From positions 56,281 to 120,280 of the forward strand of contig NZ_BAGX02000010.1 of NCBI RefSeq assembly GCF_000320505.1: a stretch of 64,000 nt of DNA, in the 5' to 3' direction. Origin of the DNA: Methanobrevibacter boviskoreani JH1 (GTDB taxonomy: Archaea; Methanobacteriota; Methanobacteria; Methanobacteriales; Methanobacteriaceae). The notes beneath the pieces are model-generated. The model did not search any database, was not told the origin of the DNA, and was given only the letters and a program-made list of their open reading frames with translations. How positions within the stretch are numbered: the stretch's first letter is position 1; each line of letters opens with the position of its first letter. Below, one piece after another: positions 45,492 to 55,931 of the stretch. The position numbers were made by a program, and so were the translations under genes.

Positions 45492-47369
45492 CTATAAACG
45501 TTTTTGAATCTCCTCTTTTACTATTTTATTTACAGTACTTCCATCTGCCTTACCTTTTAGTTGTTTCATACTCATACCCATTAAAGGTCCCATCGCACCC
45601 ATCTGACGTTCTTTAATCATTGAATCGTTTTTATCTGCAATTTCTTCAATGATTGCTTTAACATCATCTAAACTTAGTAGGCTTAAATTATTTTCCTCTG
45701 CAACAACCTCGGCACTTTTATCAGGGTTTTTACACATGGATTCAATTAACTTTTTAATCGCGTCTTTAGATATCTTATTGGCCTCAAGTAATTTGAATAC
45801 CTCGATTAATTTATCCTCAGTAATGGAAACTACATCGGTACCTTCCCTTCGAATATCCCTTAAATCATAACTCAATGTGGATGCGACCACTGTAGGATCC
45901 ACCTCTACCTCTTTTAGGATATTCTCGAATTCATCACCAAGGGTTCTTCTTACAATTTGGCTTGCAAGATCCTCGCTTAAATTATATTCTTTGATGATTC
46001 TTTCCTTTTTAACATCTGGAAGTTCAGGAAGATTATTTCTAATAGGTTCTATAATGTCATCTGTAATTTTAAATAATGGTATATCGGTTTCAAGATACAT
46101 CCTATTTGCTGTTGCAAGTGGTCTCATATATTCGGTATTACCATCATCTAATGATTTACGTGTTTCTTCTACAACACCTTCAAATGCAAGTTTGGCTCTT
46201 CTGATAACTTCCTCAAGAGCTGATTCTGCAATATCCGGATTGTGTGCTACTATGATTATTGCATCCTCAGGTTTTGCATCTAAAAATTCTCTTAGTTTAT
46301 CTACCTCTTCCTGAGTAATGCCGTATGCAGGTAGTTCGTCAGTATGGAAAAGGCCACTTACTCCACGTTTTTTGGCGTAACTTGAGAGTTCTGTACCGAA
46401 TCTTCTGCCTTTCTGAACTTCAACACCTATAAGTCCGTCAAATCCTTTAAGTATAATTCCTTTAATGGACTTTGCTGATTTTAAGATTTTACTTTCAGTA
46501 TCCTTGAATACCTCATCTAAGTCATATATTGTTTCATCAACTTCAGCATGACGTTTTTCAAGTTCTTCTTTAATTTCAATAAGTTTTAATTGTCTTTCAA
46601 CTTCCCTTTCAACTATTAAGGGCATTAATTCAAGATTCTGAACACCTTTGATCTCGACTCTTGCACCCTTTGCAATTGAAACATTTAAATCCTGTCTGAT
46701 TGTTCCAAGTCCTCTTTTTACATTTGTACTACGTAGAACCTGACCAATCATATATGCAACTTCTTCAACCTGTTTAGGGTGATGCATGGAAGGATCTGTT
46801 GTAATTTCTACAAGAGGTATTCCAAGTCTATCTAATCTGAATTCGGTAAATTCACTATTGGTGTCCACCCTTCTTGCAGCGTCTTCCTCAAGACCTATTG
46901 TTTCTATCTTAACCCTACCATATGGGGTATCCAAATATCCGTCGGTTGCAAGAAGTCCTGTTCTCTGGAATCCACTTGTATTACTTCCGTCAATAACCTG
47001 TTTTCTCATGGTATGGAATTCATCTACAATATGCATGTTTAGAAGTGTGGATATTGTAATTGCAAGTTCCAATGCTTCTTGATTTAATGCATGAGGTGGT
47101 TCATCATCACATTCTACAAGACAGGTATGTTTGTTAAATGACTCGTAGTTAAAATTTAAGTTTCTCATTGATTCTTGAAGTGCAGCTCTATCCATTTGAC
47201 CTAATTCACTTTGAGTAGGTCTTAAATTTCTTCTAATTGTTAAATCCACATCATCATCAATAAGTTCAGTAGGACATGAACAGAATAGTTTTGATTTTGT
47301 ATTTAATTGTTGATGTATTTCAAGTCCCATTTTAAGGCCTAAATCTTTCCAATCATATTTTTCGCTCAT
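45492..47369 (-). CDS. gatE: glutamyl-tRNA(Gln) amidotransferase subunit E
   Basis: This 625-residue subunit binds Glu-tRNA(Gln) and performs its activation and transamidation. N-terminal GatB/E cradle: [20 protein letters not shown], then the DIPLVEIT-like substrate region. A GatE-specific AspRS-like insertion follows (about 270-400, [15 protein letters not shown]). The YqeY-like tRNA-binding tail ends [17 protein letters not shown]. Archaea use GatDE to make Gln-tRNA(Gln), as they lack GlnRS. It directly follows gatD, 8 bases after its stop, in one operon. Confidence 0.96.
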   Translation of the reverse strand: MSEKYDWKDLGLKMGLEIHQQLNTKSKLFCSCPTELIDDDVDLTIRRNLRPTQSELGQMDRAALQESMRNLNFNYESFNKHTCLVECDDEPPHALNQEALELAITISTLLNMHIVDEFHTMRKQVIDGSNTSGFQRTGLLATDGYLDTPYGRVKIETIGLEEDAARRVDTNSEFTEFRLDRLGIPLVEITTDPSMHHPKQVEEVAYMIGQVLRSTNVKRGLGTIRQDLNVSIAKGARVEIKGVQNLELMPLIVEREVERQLKLIEIKEELEKRHAEVDETIYDLDEVFKDTESKILKSAKSIKGIILKGFDGLIGVEVQKGRRFGTELSSYAKKRGVSGLFHTDELPAYGITQEEVDKLREFLDAKPEDAIIIVAHNPDIAESALEEVIRRAKLAFEGVVEETRKSLDDGNTEYMRPLATANRMYLETDIPLFKITDDIIEPIRNNLPELPDVKKERIIKEYNLSEDLASQIVRRTLGDEFENILKEVEVDPTVVASTLSYDLRDIRREGTDVVSITEDKLIEVFKLLEANKISKDAIKKLIESMCKNPDKSAEVVAEENNLSLLSLDDVKAIIEEIADKNDSMIKERQMGAMGPLMGMSMKQLKGKADGSTVNKIVKEEIQKRL

Positions 47370-47377
47370 TGTCTCAC

Positions 47378-48685
47378 CTAATTTAAAAAGTATTTTGCTG
47401 AGGTTCTATCTGTAATTTCACCAGCAATGTTAGTTTCCATAATTTTTCTAACTTCATCTATATCATCAGTCTGTCCTAAAGCACAGCATAGTTTAACATA
47501 TCCTACCTCGGGGGTCATATCTTCACCGGATATAAGATGTGCATCAATAAGTTTACGTCCTGTACTGTAGACATTCATATTTACTCTTCCATAAATACAC
47601 TGTGATGTCATAACGCAAGGAATACCCTCATCAGCTGCCCTTTCAAGTGATGGGACCATATACTCAGGTACATGTCCGAGACCAGTTCCCTCAATTAAAA
47701 GACCTTTATATCCCTTATCAATGTGATAATCGATAAGTTCCTGGGAGATTCCAGGATAACTTTTAATAAGACCAACCTTATCCTCAATATTGTCCTGTAC
47801 TTTTAATTCTTTTTCATTCCTCTTAACGTATGGTCTTGTGGTTTCTTTTATTTCACCATCTTTTAGATATGCAATAGGTTCTGAGTCAATACTTCTAAAT
47901 GTGTCCCTTCTGGAAGTATGCATCTTTCTTACTTTCACACCACTGTGTAATGCACATATGTCATCATTTAATGAATCATGCATACAGACACTTACCTCCG
48001 CAATATCAGATTTTGCAGCTCCAATGGAATTGATTAAATTTAAGTGTGTATCTGTGGAAGGTCTGTCGGAACTTCTTTGAGCACCTGTTACAACGATAGG
48101 TACAGGTGTTTCAAGTAGGAAACTAAGTGCTGCAGATGTATAATGCATTGTATCTGTACCATGAGCTACAATAACACCTTCTGAACCAGATGAAATATCA
48201 TCTGCAATGTTTTTAGCAGCTTCTAACCAATATTTTGGTTCCATGTTCTCACTTAGAATGTTATATAAAGCTTTAACATCATAGTTTGCAAGGTCTATGA
48301 TTTCAGGATTTGCCCTAAGTAAATCTCCAGCTGTAAATGCAGGATGAACTGCACCGGTACTGTAATCAATGATTGAGGATATTGTACCACCGGTAGATAT
48401 GATGGATATATTCATCTTTTCAGGATCTTTGGTTAATTCCGTCTCATCGTAACCAATTTTTGGTTTATCCTTATGTTCAATTAGTTCAATTGAGGCATTG
48501 GTAATTTCAATACCCACATTATATCCACTGTCTAATTTTATAACAATATAGTTATCTTCAGCATCTTCGGATCTATCTAGCAATATACCTGTATAGGAGG
48601 TTCCTTCCTTTGAAACTTTCACCAAATCTCCTATTGTTATATTTGCGTTAGATAAAAACTTTTTTGAATTTTCTTTATAAGCCAT
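47378..48685 (-). CDS. gatD: glutamyl-tRNA(Gln) amidotransferase subunit D
   Basis: This 435-residue asparaginase-like subunit releases ammonia from Asn or Gln for GatE. An N-terminal beta-barrel (about 1-75) is followed by the type I asparaginase-like domain. This carries STGGTISS (first catalytic Thr), HGTDTMHYT (second Thr and Asp) and [14 protein letters not shown] with downstream Lys. Expected family length. First gene of the gatD-gatE operon. Confidence 0.96.
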   Translation of the reverse strand: MAYKENSKKFLSNANITIGDLVKVSKEGTSYTGILLDRSEDAEDNYIVIKLDSGYNVGIEITNASIELIEHKDKPKIGYDETELTKDPEKMNISIISTGGTISSIIDYSTGAVHPAFTAGDLLRANPEIIDLANYDVKALYNILSENMEPKYWLEAAKNIADDISSGSEGVIVAHGTDTMHYTSAALSFLLETPVPIVVTGAQRSSDRPSTDTHLNLINSIGAAKSDIAEVSVCMHDSLNDDICALHSGVKVRKMHTSRRDTFRSIDSEPIAYLKDGEIKETTRPYVKRNEKELKVQDNIEDKVGLIKSYPGISQELIDYHIDKGYKGLLIEGTGLGHVPEYMVPSLERAADEGIPCVMTSQCIYGRVNMNVYSTGRKLIDAHLISGEDMTPEVGYVKLCCALGQTDDIDEVRKIMETNIAGEITDRTSAKYFLN

Positions 48686-48799
48686 TTAATCACTTTAAAT
48701 ATTTATTTTCTATAAGTATGGTTAATTTAAAATTTTTAAAATAATAGTTGGATTAGAAATTAAAAATGTCTAATTTCAAATCGGTCTTTGGGTTAAAAT

Positions 48800-50494
48800 C
48801 TATTTTTGTTTATTCTTCTGCTCCTCGGCATATTTTTTTAGGTCTGCCTCACGGATAACCTTCCTTATGATTTTTCCATTAGATGTTTTAGGTATTTCAT
48901 CCACAAAATTAATCATACGAGGATATTTATAGGGAGCGGTAACCTTCTTAACATGATTTTGAATATCTTTTTTTAACTCTTCACTAGGTTTGTAACCTTT
49001 TGCAAGAACAATTGTAGCCTTTACAACTTGGCCCCTTATTTCATGAGGATAAGCAGTAATTGCACATTCGACCACAGCGGGGTGTGAAATTACAGCGCTT
49101 TCTACTTCATAAGGTCCTATACGATAACCTGAACTTTTAATCACATCATCATTTCTACCAACAAAGTGGTAATATCCATCCTCATCCTTCCATGCCTTAT
49201 CTCCGCAATGGTAATGGCCGTCATATCTGGTTTCATGGTTACGTTTAGGATCATTATTATACTCGTCAAATAGACCAGTATTATCTGCACTTAAGTCGAA
49301 ACATATTTCTCCCTCTTCACCATAATCGACGGGTTTGCCCTCTTCATTTAAAAGGTCAATTTTAAATACCGGGTTTGGTTTACCAACAGAACCTAGTTTT
49401 GGTTTTAACCATTTGAAGGTACCAATACTGATAACGGTTTCTGTCTGTCCAAATGCTTCCTTAATTTCAAGACCAGTTAGTTCTTTAAATCTGTTAAATA
49501 CCTCAGGGGGTAAGGATTCTCCAGCTGTTGAAACATGTTTAAGATTGGAGAAGTCTATTTTTGACAGGTCTTCCTTAATGAGGAATCTGAAAATTGTTGG
49601 AGGTGCGCAGAATGTATCAACATGGTGTTCAGTAATCTTCTTAATTAAATCATATGCGTTGAATCTCACATAATCATAGATGAAAACGGCGGAACCACAG
49701 ATCCATTGTCCATATAGATTACCCCATACGGCTTTGATCCATCCGGTGTCAGCTGCGGTATGGTGAAGTCCATCTTCTACAACCTCATGCCAGTATTGTG
49801 CAGTAACAATGTCTCCAATTGGATATCTTCCATTATGTTTAACCATTTTAGGTTCTCCGCTTGTTCCTGATGAGAAATACATTACAAGGGGATCATGGAT
49901 ATCTGTAGCCTGACTTCCGGTAGGTCTTTTAAAGGTATCATATTGTTTATCCATCTCTTCATGAAGGTTATACCAGCCATCGAATTTTTCATCACTAACT
50001 GTGATTTTTATGGTATTCATTTCAAGCTCATCAACAGCCTTATTATAATCTCTAATAAGGTTATCTTCATCAATAGTGATGATAGCTTTCATATGTGCTT
50101 TTTTAAGACGGTATTTAATATCATGAAGTTTCAACATATGTGTTGCAGATATTGCAATTGCACCTATTTTATGAAGTGCAACCATTGTATACCACCATTC
50201 ATACCTGTTTTTTAGGGTAAGGATTACACAGTCTCCCTTTTTGATTCCTAATTTTTTTAAGAAATTAGCAACCTTGTTTGATTCTTCTTTAATATCCTTG
50301 AATGTGAAGATCTTATCTTCATTATCGTCACACCAAACAAGTGCTCTTTTATTGGGATCTATTTCGGCGTATTTGTCAACAATATCAAAACCAAAGTTAA
50401 AATCTTCCGGTATTTTAAATTGAAAATTTTCCGCGAAATCTTCATATGAGTCAAAATCTACTCTATTTACATATTCACTTATTAACGATGTCAT
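48800..50494 (-). CDS. acyl-CoA synthetase (AMP-forming), medium-chain/acetyl-CoA synthetase-like
   Basis: This 564-residue ANL-family enzyme activates a carboxylic acid with ATP and CoA. P-loop YFSSGTSGEPKMVKH, adenine-binding EAFGQTETV, the hinge HYHCGDKAW...GRNDDVIKSSGYRIGP, and the catalytic Lys in TSNGKIIRK. The overall likeness is to ACSM-type medium-chain ligases. The substrate is not clear. An XRE-cupin regulator lies 35 bases upstream in the same operon and probably senses a related acid or CoA ester. The start follows TGGTAATAT. Confidence 0.88.
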   Translation of the reverse strand: MTSLISEYVNRVDFDSYEDFAENFQFKIPEDFNFGFDIVDKYAEIDPNKRALVWCDDNEDKIFTFKDIKEESNKVANFLKKLGIKKGDCVILTLKNRYEWWYTMVALHKIGAIAISATHMLKLHDIKYRLKKAHMKAIITIDEDNLIRDYNKAVDELEMNTIKITVSDEKFDGWYNLHEEMDKQYDTFKRPTGSQATDIHDPLVMYFSSGTSGEPKMVKHNGRYPIGDIVTAQYWHEVVEDGLHHTAADTGWIKAVWGNLYGQWICGSAVFIYDYVRFNAYDLIKKITEHHVDTFCAPPTIFRFLIKEDLSKIDFSNLKHVSTAGESLPPEVFNRFKELTGLEIKEAFGQTETVISIGTFKWLKPKLGSVGKPNPVFKIDLLNEEGKPVDYGEEGEICFDLSADNTGLFDEYNNDPKRNHETRYDGHYHCGDKAWKDEDGYYHFVGRNDDVIKSSGYRIGPYEVESAVISHPAVVECAITAYPHEIRGQVVKATIVLAKGYKPSEELKKDIQNHVKKVTAPYKYPRMINFVDEIPKTSNGKIIRKVIREADLKKYAEEQKNKQK

Positions 50495-50529
50495 TATATT
50501 ACCACAAAAAATTATAAAAAATAATAAAT

Positions 50530-51081
50530 TTACATTAACACAACTAAAAATTTAGCTTCTTCATTATTTAAAGCAACCATTGCATGGTCATTGGTTGAAT
50601 CAAAGAATACACAATCTCCTTCATTTAAAACAATTTCATTATTTTTGATATAAAGTTTCATCTGTCCTTTTAGGATATAGTTAAATTCCTGACCTGGATG
50701 GTTATTAAAGGAAGGACTTACATCCTCTTTAGGATCTACTGTTACGATGTACATTTCCGCTTTCTTGTTGATGAAACGTTTACATAGGTTTTCATATTTG
50801 TATTCTTTTCTTCGTTCAACGGACACACCTTCACCAGCACGTGTAACATCAAATATTGACATTCTACTCTCTTCACCGGTTAAAAGCAATCCCATATCCA
50901 CCTGAAAAATACGGGAGATTTCGTATACAACGCTTGCAGGAATATCGATTTGGCCACTTTCATATTTTTCATAAAGTTCTTTATCAAGATTTAATTTTTC
51001 AGATAATTCCTCAGTACTAACATCTGAAAGTTCTCTAAGCTCTTTAATTCTATTTCCAATATCAATATTGTATTCATTCAT
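50530..51081 (-). CDS. XRE-family regulator with cupin domain
   Basis: This 183-residue regulator has an N-terminal helix-turn-helix (about 8-65, LSEKLNLDKELYEKYESGQIDIP) and a C-terminal cupin sensor domain (about 100-183, NHPGQEFNYILKGQMKLYI, then GDCVFFDSTNDHAM). It should bind DNA as a dimer and respond to a small molecule held in the cupin. It is followed by the acyl-CoA synthetase gene in the same transcript. A palindrome near its predicted transcription start (51168-51182) suggests autoregulation. The ribosome-binding site is GAGGTT. Confidence 0.88.
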   Translation of the reverse strand: MNEYNIDIGNRIKELRELSDVSTEELSEKLNLDKELYEKYESGQIDIPASVVYEISRIFQVDMGLLLTGEESRMSIFDVTRAGEGVSVERRKEYKYENLCKRFINKKAEMYIVTVDPKEDVSPSFNNHPGQEFNYILKGQMKLYIKNNEIVLNEGDCVFFDSTNDHAMVALNNEEAKFLVVLM

Positions 51082-51167
51082 ATTTATAACCTCGATATTT
51101 CTTAAAATTAGTTTAAAAAAATTATAATTGTATTAAAATTTTATTATCTTCAAAAAATTAAAACAGT

Positions 51168-51182
51168 AATTCCATGGGAATT
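51168..51182 (-). promoter_or_regulatory. palindromic operator candidate for the XRE-cupin gene
   Basis: AATTCC-ATG-GGAATT is a perfect inverted repeat. On the minus strand a TATA-like TTTATATA lies about 20 bases upstream (about 51191-51198), so the palindrome sits at the expected transcription start. The rest of 51082-51612 is A/T with further imperfect inverted repeats and the promoter of the divergent gene at 51613. No other gene is visible there. Confidence 0.45.
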
Positions 51183-51612
51183 TTAATTTAATATATAAAT
51201 TATTATAATATAATATTATTATAATATATCTTATAAAGATATTTGATTTAGAAAAATATTATCTAAAATGGGTTTAGCAAAACATTAACTTTATAAATCA
51301 TAAAATTATATTCTTTAATCAATGTTTATATTCAACTTTATGAATATGATAAAAGTTTAATTAAAGAATTTAAATAAAGTATTGTGTTGGTCTAAAATAA
51401 AATTATTTCATGGTATCTATTAAATTATTAAGCAGATGTTTGGTTGAATTAATGATGTTTAATAATTTTATAAGTTGAGCTAATGAAATAAGGTTATTTT
51501 AAAGTAAATTTTTAATAATGATATTTTATTAAATTGTTAGGTAGTAGAATTTAAATTGGAATAGTCTATTTCAGAATATTTTAATTTTATAAAATCATTT
51601 GAAGGTGATATT

Positions 51613-51996
51613 ATGGCAAACAATGAGATTTCAAATGTAGTTTTATTTAAAAGAGGCGACGGTGACAAATTTGAGTTTGATGATAAGTTTGTACGCTTAA
51701 AAGCTTTAGATGAGGACATGTTTGTTTTTACTGTAAATGCACCACAGGAAATTGTAGGTAAATCTATGATTTTCTTTGAAGGATTAAAAATGTTTGAACC
51801 TGTAAAGGTAGATATTGGTGGAACTGGTGATATTCCATGTTACTTTAAAGGTGTTTCTCCAATTGTAAATAAAGGTTCAAATGGTTTAGGTAACAATGCA
51901 TTCTTTACAATAACCTTACAAGAACTTAAAAACCCACCTAAATTTGAAGAGGAACATGAATGTGTAAATTGTGGTTTCCATAATTTTACAGCCTAA
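51613..51996 (+). CDS. conserved-looking protein of unknown function with C-terminal CxxC
   Basis: This 127-residue soluble protein has a strong ribosome-binding site (GAAGGTGATATT). It looks beta-rich (FKRGDGDKFEFDDKF and FFEGLKMFEPVKVDIGG) and ends with HECVNCGFHNFTA. The CxxC with nearby His could bind iron or zinc. The sequence recalls short redox or cupredoxin-like folds, but I do not recognise the family. Single gene, divergent from the XRE-cupin regulator. Confidence 0.65.
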   Translation: MANNEISNVVLFKRGDGDKFEFDDKFVRLKALDEDMFVFTVNAPQEIVGKSMIFFEGLKMFEPVKVDIGGTGDIPCYFKGVSPIVNKGSNGLGNNAFFTITLQELKNPPKFEEEHECVNCGFHNFTA

Positions 51997-52348
51997 TTCT
52001 ACACATTCTTTCTGTTTTTTTTAGAGGTTTTCAAAAGTTTATTTTAAACATAATTCCTGATTTCCCATATTTTGGAATTATGTAATCTATTTTTTACATT
52101 CTTTGCCTTATTTTTTTATTTTTATTAGAAATAAAGATTTTCTTAATTTTTATTCGTAAAGACTATTTTTTAATAGAATTTATCCAGACTTTTTATACAA
52201 AAAGCTAGTTTACTAACAAATAAATTAGCTATTACTTATTTTAAATCAATATATTTATATTGAATAAAAATTAATATAATAATATTATATTTGAAAATTT
52301 ACTGTTTTTAATTTTCAAGATTTATTTTTTATTTTTATAAATTTTTAT
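51997..52348. other. 352 bp intergenic region
   Basis: T-rich at first, then A/T. AGCTA (about 52203) and TAGCT (about 52228) can form a weak stem. I see no gene or repeat; it should hold the promoter of the epimerase gene. Confidence 0.45.
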
Positions 52349-53296
52349 ATGTGGATTTCGATGGAAGGAAAGGATATAGTTGTAACTGGAGGTTTAGGTT
52401 TTATTGGTTCTCATATTGTTGATGAATTGGTAGAAAATAACAGGGTTACAGTAATCGATAATTTTTCATCAGGTAAAATTGATAATCTTAAATATCCGAA
52501 TCATGAAAATCTTAAAATCATTAAGGGGGATTTAAATGATCTGGATTTGGATAAAATTTTAAAAGGCACTGATTATGTGTTTCATTTAGCTGCACTTGCA
52601 AGTGTGCCTGAAAGTGTTGAAAAACCTTTATTTTCCAATGAAAATAATTTGGATGGAAGTTTAAAATTATTTGTTGCGGCTAAAAATAATAATGTTAAAA
52701 AGGTAGTCTTTTCTTCGTCAGCAGCAATATATGGGGAGAATCCAAATATTCCCCTTAAGGAAACTGAACCATATATGCCGGAATCACCATATGCAGTACA
52801 AAAAGCAGGTTCTGAATTGTATCTTAAGGCTTTTAATGAAAGTTATGGCTTGAATTATGTTTCATTAAGATATTTCAATGTTTTCGGACCTAAACAAAAC
52901 ATCCACTCCTCTTATGCTGCAGTAATTCCTAATTTTATTTATGGTTTGTTGAACGGTAGACAGCCTACTATATTTGGTGACGGAGAACAGACGAGGGATT
53001 TTATTTATGTAAAGGATATCGTAAGGGCCAATATTCTTGCATGTGAGTCTGACTATAATGGTATAGTAAATATTGCAAGCGGTAAAGGTCTTTCAATTAA
53101 CCAACTATATGATATTATCACCGAGGTATTGGGCAGTGACATAAAGCCTATATATGAGGACGAACGTATTGGTGATATTAAACATTCTATTGCGGACATA
53201 TCTAACCAGAGGAATATCGGTTTCACTGTCGATTCAGATAACTTTAAAAATCAACTTAAAGAAACTATTAAATGGTTTATGGATAATCCTCAATAG
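52349..53296 (+). CDS. NAD-dependent sugar-nucleotide epimerase (GalE-like)
   Basis: This is a 315-residue short-chain dehydrogenase-type epimerase. NAD-binding GGLGFIGSH near the N-terminus, VFHLAALASVPES, the catalytic SSSAAIYG and YAVQK (YxxxK) motifs, then YFNVFGPKQ and the C-terminal VNIASGKG. It would convert UDP-glucose/galactose or their N-acetyl forms for cell-wall or glycan synthesis. The ATG at 52349 or 52361 (MEGKDIVVTGG) may be the start. No ribosome-binding site is evident. The neighbouring intergenic DNA to 53630 is A/T. Confidence 0.9.
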   Translation: MWISMEGKDIVVTGGLGFIGSHIVDELVENNRVTVIDNFSSGKIDNLKYPNHENLKIIKGDLNDLDLDKILKGTDYVFHLAALASVPESVEKPLFSNENNLDGSLKLFVAAKNNNVKKVVFSSSAAIYGENPNIPLKETEPYMPESPYAVQKAGSELYLKAFNESYGLNYVSLRYFNVFGPKQNIHSSYAAVIPNFIYGLLNGRQPTIFGDGEQTRDFIYVKDIVRANILACESDYNGIVNIASGKGLSINQLYDIITEVLGSDIKPIYEDERIGDIKHSIADISNQRNIGFTVDSDNFKNQLKETIKWFMDNPQ

Positions 53297-53630
53297 TATT
53301 GTCCGATTATTTTAATAGGTTTTTTCCTGTCTTTCCTTAAACCATGCTTTTTTTCACTTTTAATATTCTGATGTTTTAAAATACTATATATGTCGAAATA
53401 AATTGAACATTATAAAATAGTGTATATTAAAATTTCCTTTCTCCTATATTCAAACTAATTATTATTTTTAAAATTAATGTTTATCTTTGTCTTATTTGTT
53501 TATTTGAGTTTAATTTTTAATAGATTTGTTTAAAACTAGTTTTATTGATTTTATTTCTTAAAAATACAATTTTAAGATATAACTTTTTATACATAAAATT
53601 TATATATTATTTAATCGGATAATTAATACT
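53297..53630 (+). promoter_or_regulatory. intergenic region with eha operon promoter
   Basis: 334 bases of A/T-rich DNA. A TATA-like TTTATATATTATT lies at about 53599 and another, TTTTTATACATAAA, at about 53584. The second fits transcription beginning close to the ehaA start. No ribosome-binding site is seen before ehaA. No other feature. Confidence 0.4.
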
Positions 53631-53954
53631 ATGATATATCTAATTAGTGAAACCTCATTATTGTTAAATTATCTAATTACAATAATAGTTTCTATTGCAG
53701 TGGCTTTACTTTTAGGAATGCCATTTCTTCCAGAAAAACCTAGAAGGTTTTCATGGACTAAAAGTGCTGTTTTTCCTACAGCTATTATAGCTATGGGTAT
53801 TTTAGCATTCTGTTTTTCAATTAATTTCTATTGGTTATATGATGGGAAATTACTTGCGATAATTATAGGTGTTTTATCAGCAGTATTTGTGAAATATTTA
53901 TTCAGATATGTATTTCCTGATTCACCAAATGCAGAGGGTGGAAATAATGAATGA
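53631..53954 (+). CDS. ehaA: energy-converting hydrogenase A subunit A
   Basis: This 107-residue membrane protein has three hydrophobic helices (about 12-32, 45-65 and 73-95). It is the first gene of the eha operon, recognised from position and size. Eha is a membrane [NiFe]-hydrogenase that uses ion flow to reduce ferredoxin with H2. EhaA is an accessory membrane subunit. The end overlaps the start of ehaB by 8 bases. Confidence 0.85.
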   Translation: MIYLISETSLLLNYLITIIVSIAVALLLGMPFLPEKPRRFSWTKSAVFPTAIIAMGILAFCFSINFYWLYDGKLLAIIIGVLSAVFVKYLFRYVFPDSPNAEGGNNE

Positions 53955-54450
53955 GATTATCGGATTAATCATAGCGGCAATTATTTCCTGGCTTAATTTT
54001 GTACTTATTGATACGTATTTAGGTCTTCCTGAGGAACCTGGTGTTAAAGGGGCAGATAATGTTGGACACTCTATTAAACAAAGGGGCGGAGATTTATCTG
54101 GCGGATTTTTCCAAGGAAATATATTATGTTCTCCAGATGCATCCGCAGGAACTTTACTTGCAAGTATTGGATTTATGGTTCTAGGAATTAATGGTGGAAT
54201 CCTTGCTGCATTTTTAGTTTATATTGGAAATAGATTATGTGCAGATCCAGGATATGCGGGAACTACCGGTGCTCTTACTATGACTGTAATTCTTACAATA
54301 TTCTGTGATTATCTCGGATTCAAGCCGATTATGTTTGTTGTGGGTATGGTAATTGCAATATTTGTAATACAGGGTATTCACCATCCTGCAAGTACTAAAC
54401 TTCTCGGTACTATTGCAAGGAAATTTAATAGGTATACTAAATTAGAATAA
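53947..54450 (+). CDS. ehaB: energy-converting hydrogenase A subunit B
   Basis: This is a membrane subunit of 167 residues with about four or five hydrophobic helices. ATG 53947 is set by the GAGGGTGG site; the frame is open further back but overlaps ehaA. The conserved [28 protein letters not shown] loop is on the N-terminal side. The gene order supports EhaB. Confidence 0.86.
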   Translation: MNEIIGLIIAAIISWLNFVLIDTYLGLPEEPGVKGADNVGHSIKQRGGDLSGGFFQGNILCSPDASAGTLLASIGFMVLGINGGILAAFLVYIGNRLCADPGYAGTTGALTMTVILTIFCDYLGFKPIMFVVGMVIAIFVIQGIHHPASTKLLGTIARKFNRYTKLE

Positions 54451-54520
54451 TTATTGAAAAATATCTAAAAATCTATTTAGATAAGTGGTTAAGTTTTAAA
54501 TAAAGATATGGGGCGATAAG

Positions 54521-54775
54521 ATGTATATGGAAATTTTGGGTATTATTACTATTCTCATGGCATTAAGAGCTTTAATAACTCAAAATAGGGCTGAGAAATT
54601 ATTGTATATTAATGTTATCGGATTTTCAGTTCCTGCTATGATTGCATTATATATTAATACACCTTTTGCATTGATAGTTGCAGCTGTATTCTTTGTCTGT
54701 TCAACAATTAGTTCTAATGCAATTGCATATACATTAAATAAATTGGATGATGAAATTGTCTTAGATGGAGAATAA
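54521..54775 (+). CDS. ehaC: energy-converting hydrogenase A subunit C
   Basis: This 84-residue membrane protein has three helices. The ribosome-binding site GGGGCGATAAG precedes ATG. Its position after ehaB and its size match EhaC. The next gene starts 2 bases after the stop. Confidence 0.84.
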   Translation: MYMEILGIITILMALRALITQNRAEKLLYINVIGFSVPAMIALYINTPFALIVAAVFFVCSTISSNAIAYTLNKLDDEIVLDGE

Positions 54776-54777
54776 AA

Positions 54778-55056
54778 ATGAATTTTCTAGGATTTTTTAA
54801 CATTACTACTGTTGCTTTAGCTTTAATGTTTATTGGTTCAATTGGTATGTTAATTGTAAAAAAACCGATAGATAAAGTTATCTTGTACAGTATTGTTGAT
54901 GCTGGTTTTCTACTTGCTGTAGTGACATTTAAGTATCTGGATGTTGCATTTGCCATAGCAATTTTAGGTCCTGTATCTACTATCATTTTCTTAATGTCAA
55001 TTTTAAAAATTGATAGAATTAGGCATAATAATCGGGAAGGTGGTCCTAATGTTTAA
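54778..55056 (+). CDS. ehaD: energy-converting hydrogenase A subunit D
   Basis: This is a 92-residue membrane subunit with three helices. [22 protein letters not shown] resembles the MnhC/NuoK-like small antiporter subunits, as noted for EhaD-type proteins. The 3' end overlaps ehaE by 8 bases, suggesting coupled translation. Confidence 0.84.
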   Translation: MNFLGFFNITTVALALMFIGSIGMLIVKKPIDKVILYSIVDAGFLLAVVTFKYLDVAFAIAILGPVSTIIFLMSILKIDRIRHNNREGGPNV

Positions 55057-55309
55057 TATTTACATATGGTTTTATGCAGGAATTATTCTGGCTGTTGTAG
55101 GTACTTTAGGTGCTTGCTGGGGTCCCGGTGTAAAAGACCCGGTTGTTAGGACTATGAATACTGAGGTTGCTTCAGTTGGTGTTTCATTAATATTATTATG
55201 TTATAACCATACATTAGCTCTTTTAACAATGATCGCTACATCTGTTATATGTACATTAATTCTATTTAGAGCTATTTCACGTTTAGAAGAAATAGGAGCT
55301 GATGTTTAA
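55049..55309 (+). CDS. ehaE: energy-converting hydrogenase A subunit E
   Basis: This is an 86-residue membrane protein with two or three helices. ATG 55049 follows GGTGGT inside the end of ehaD; the open frame continues further back but has no start signal. [25 protein letters not shown] is the conserved loop. Related in layout to MnhF/G-like subunits. Confidence 0.84.
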   Translation: MFNIYIWFYAGIILAVVGTLGACWGPGVKDPVVRTMNTEVASVGVSLILLCYNHTLALLTMIATSVICTLILFRAISRLEEIGADV

Positions 55310-55337
55310 TGGTATTAAAGTTTAAGGGGTGTAACTT

Positions 55338-55931
55338 ATGAGAATAGGAGATTTATGGAATAAGTTAGCTACTCCTAAAAGAATTCCACGGTTATTTGCT
55401 TTGATTTTAGGTATCGCTTTAATCATTGGTCTTTTAATTCCGGTCGGATTAAATGTAGACCAAATTTATCCAAGACCTGAGCCTCAGGTTCAAGTGGATC
55501 AGGGTATGGCAATGGCTCCTTATGCCCGTGGAGGTGAACCTCTTAAAGAGAGAGGTATAACTATATCTCAATATCCACAGTATGAGCCTAATTTAGGTTG
55601 GATTAACTCTTACGTTTCACCACTGTCTCAATTTGTTATGAGCATATCACCATACTTTGGTACGAGTATCTACTCATCTCCTGGTGGACTTATAGACGAG
55701 ATTTTATACTATACCAGAGGTTTCGATACGGTTCTTGAATCTTCAATTTTAATGATGGCATTTATTATTGCCTCATGGTTATGTGTAAACTATACCATGA
55801 ATAGAAAGAATGATCCTGAAAATATTAAGAAAGATATGAAGGTTGCAATATCTGAATCTGATAGATTGGCTTCCGAGGTTGAGATGAATAATCGTAAAGC
55901 TCATATTAAGCAGAACAGGAGGGACAATTAA
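55338..55931 (+). CDS. ehaF: energy-converting hydrogenase A subunit F
   Basis: This 197-residue protein has a membrane helix near each end (about 18-38 and 130-150) and an extracytoplasmic middle of about 90 residues. The C-terminal tail is charged and probably cytoplasmic. The ribosome-binding site is AGGGGTG. Overlaps ehaG by 1 base. Confidence 0.84.
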   Translation: MRIGDLWNKLATPKRIPRLFALILGIALIIGLLIPVGLNVDQIYPRPEPQVQVDQGMAMAPYARGGEPLKERGITISQYPQYEPNLGWINSYVSPLSQFVMSISPYFGTSIYSSPGGLIDEILYYTRGFDTVLESSILMMAFIIASWLCVNYTMNRKNDPENIKKDMKVAISESDRLASEVEMNNRKAHIKQNRRDN

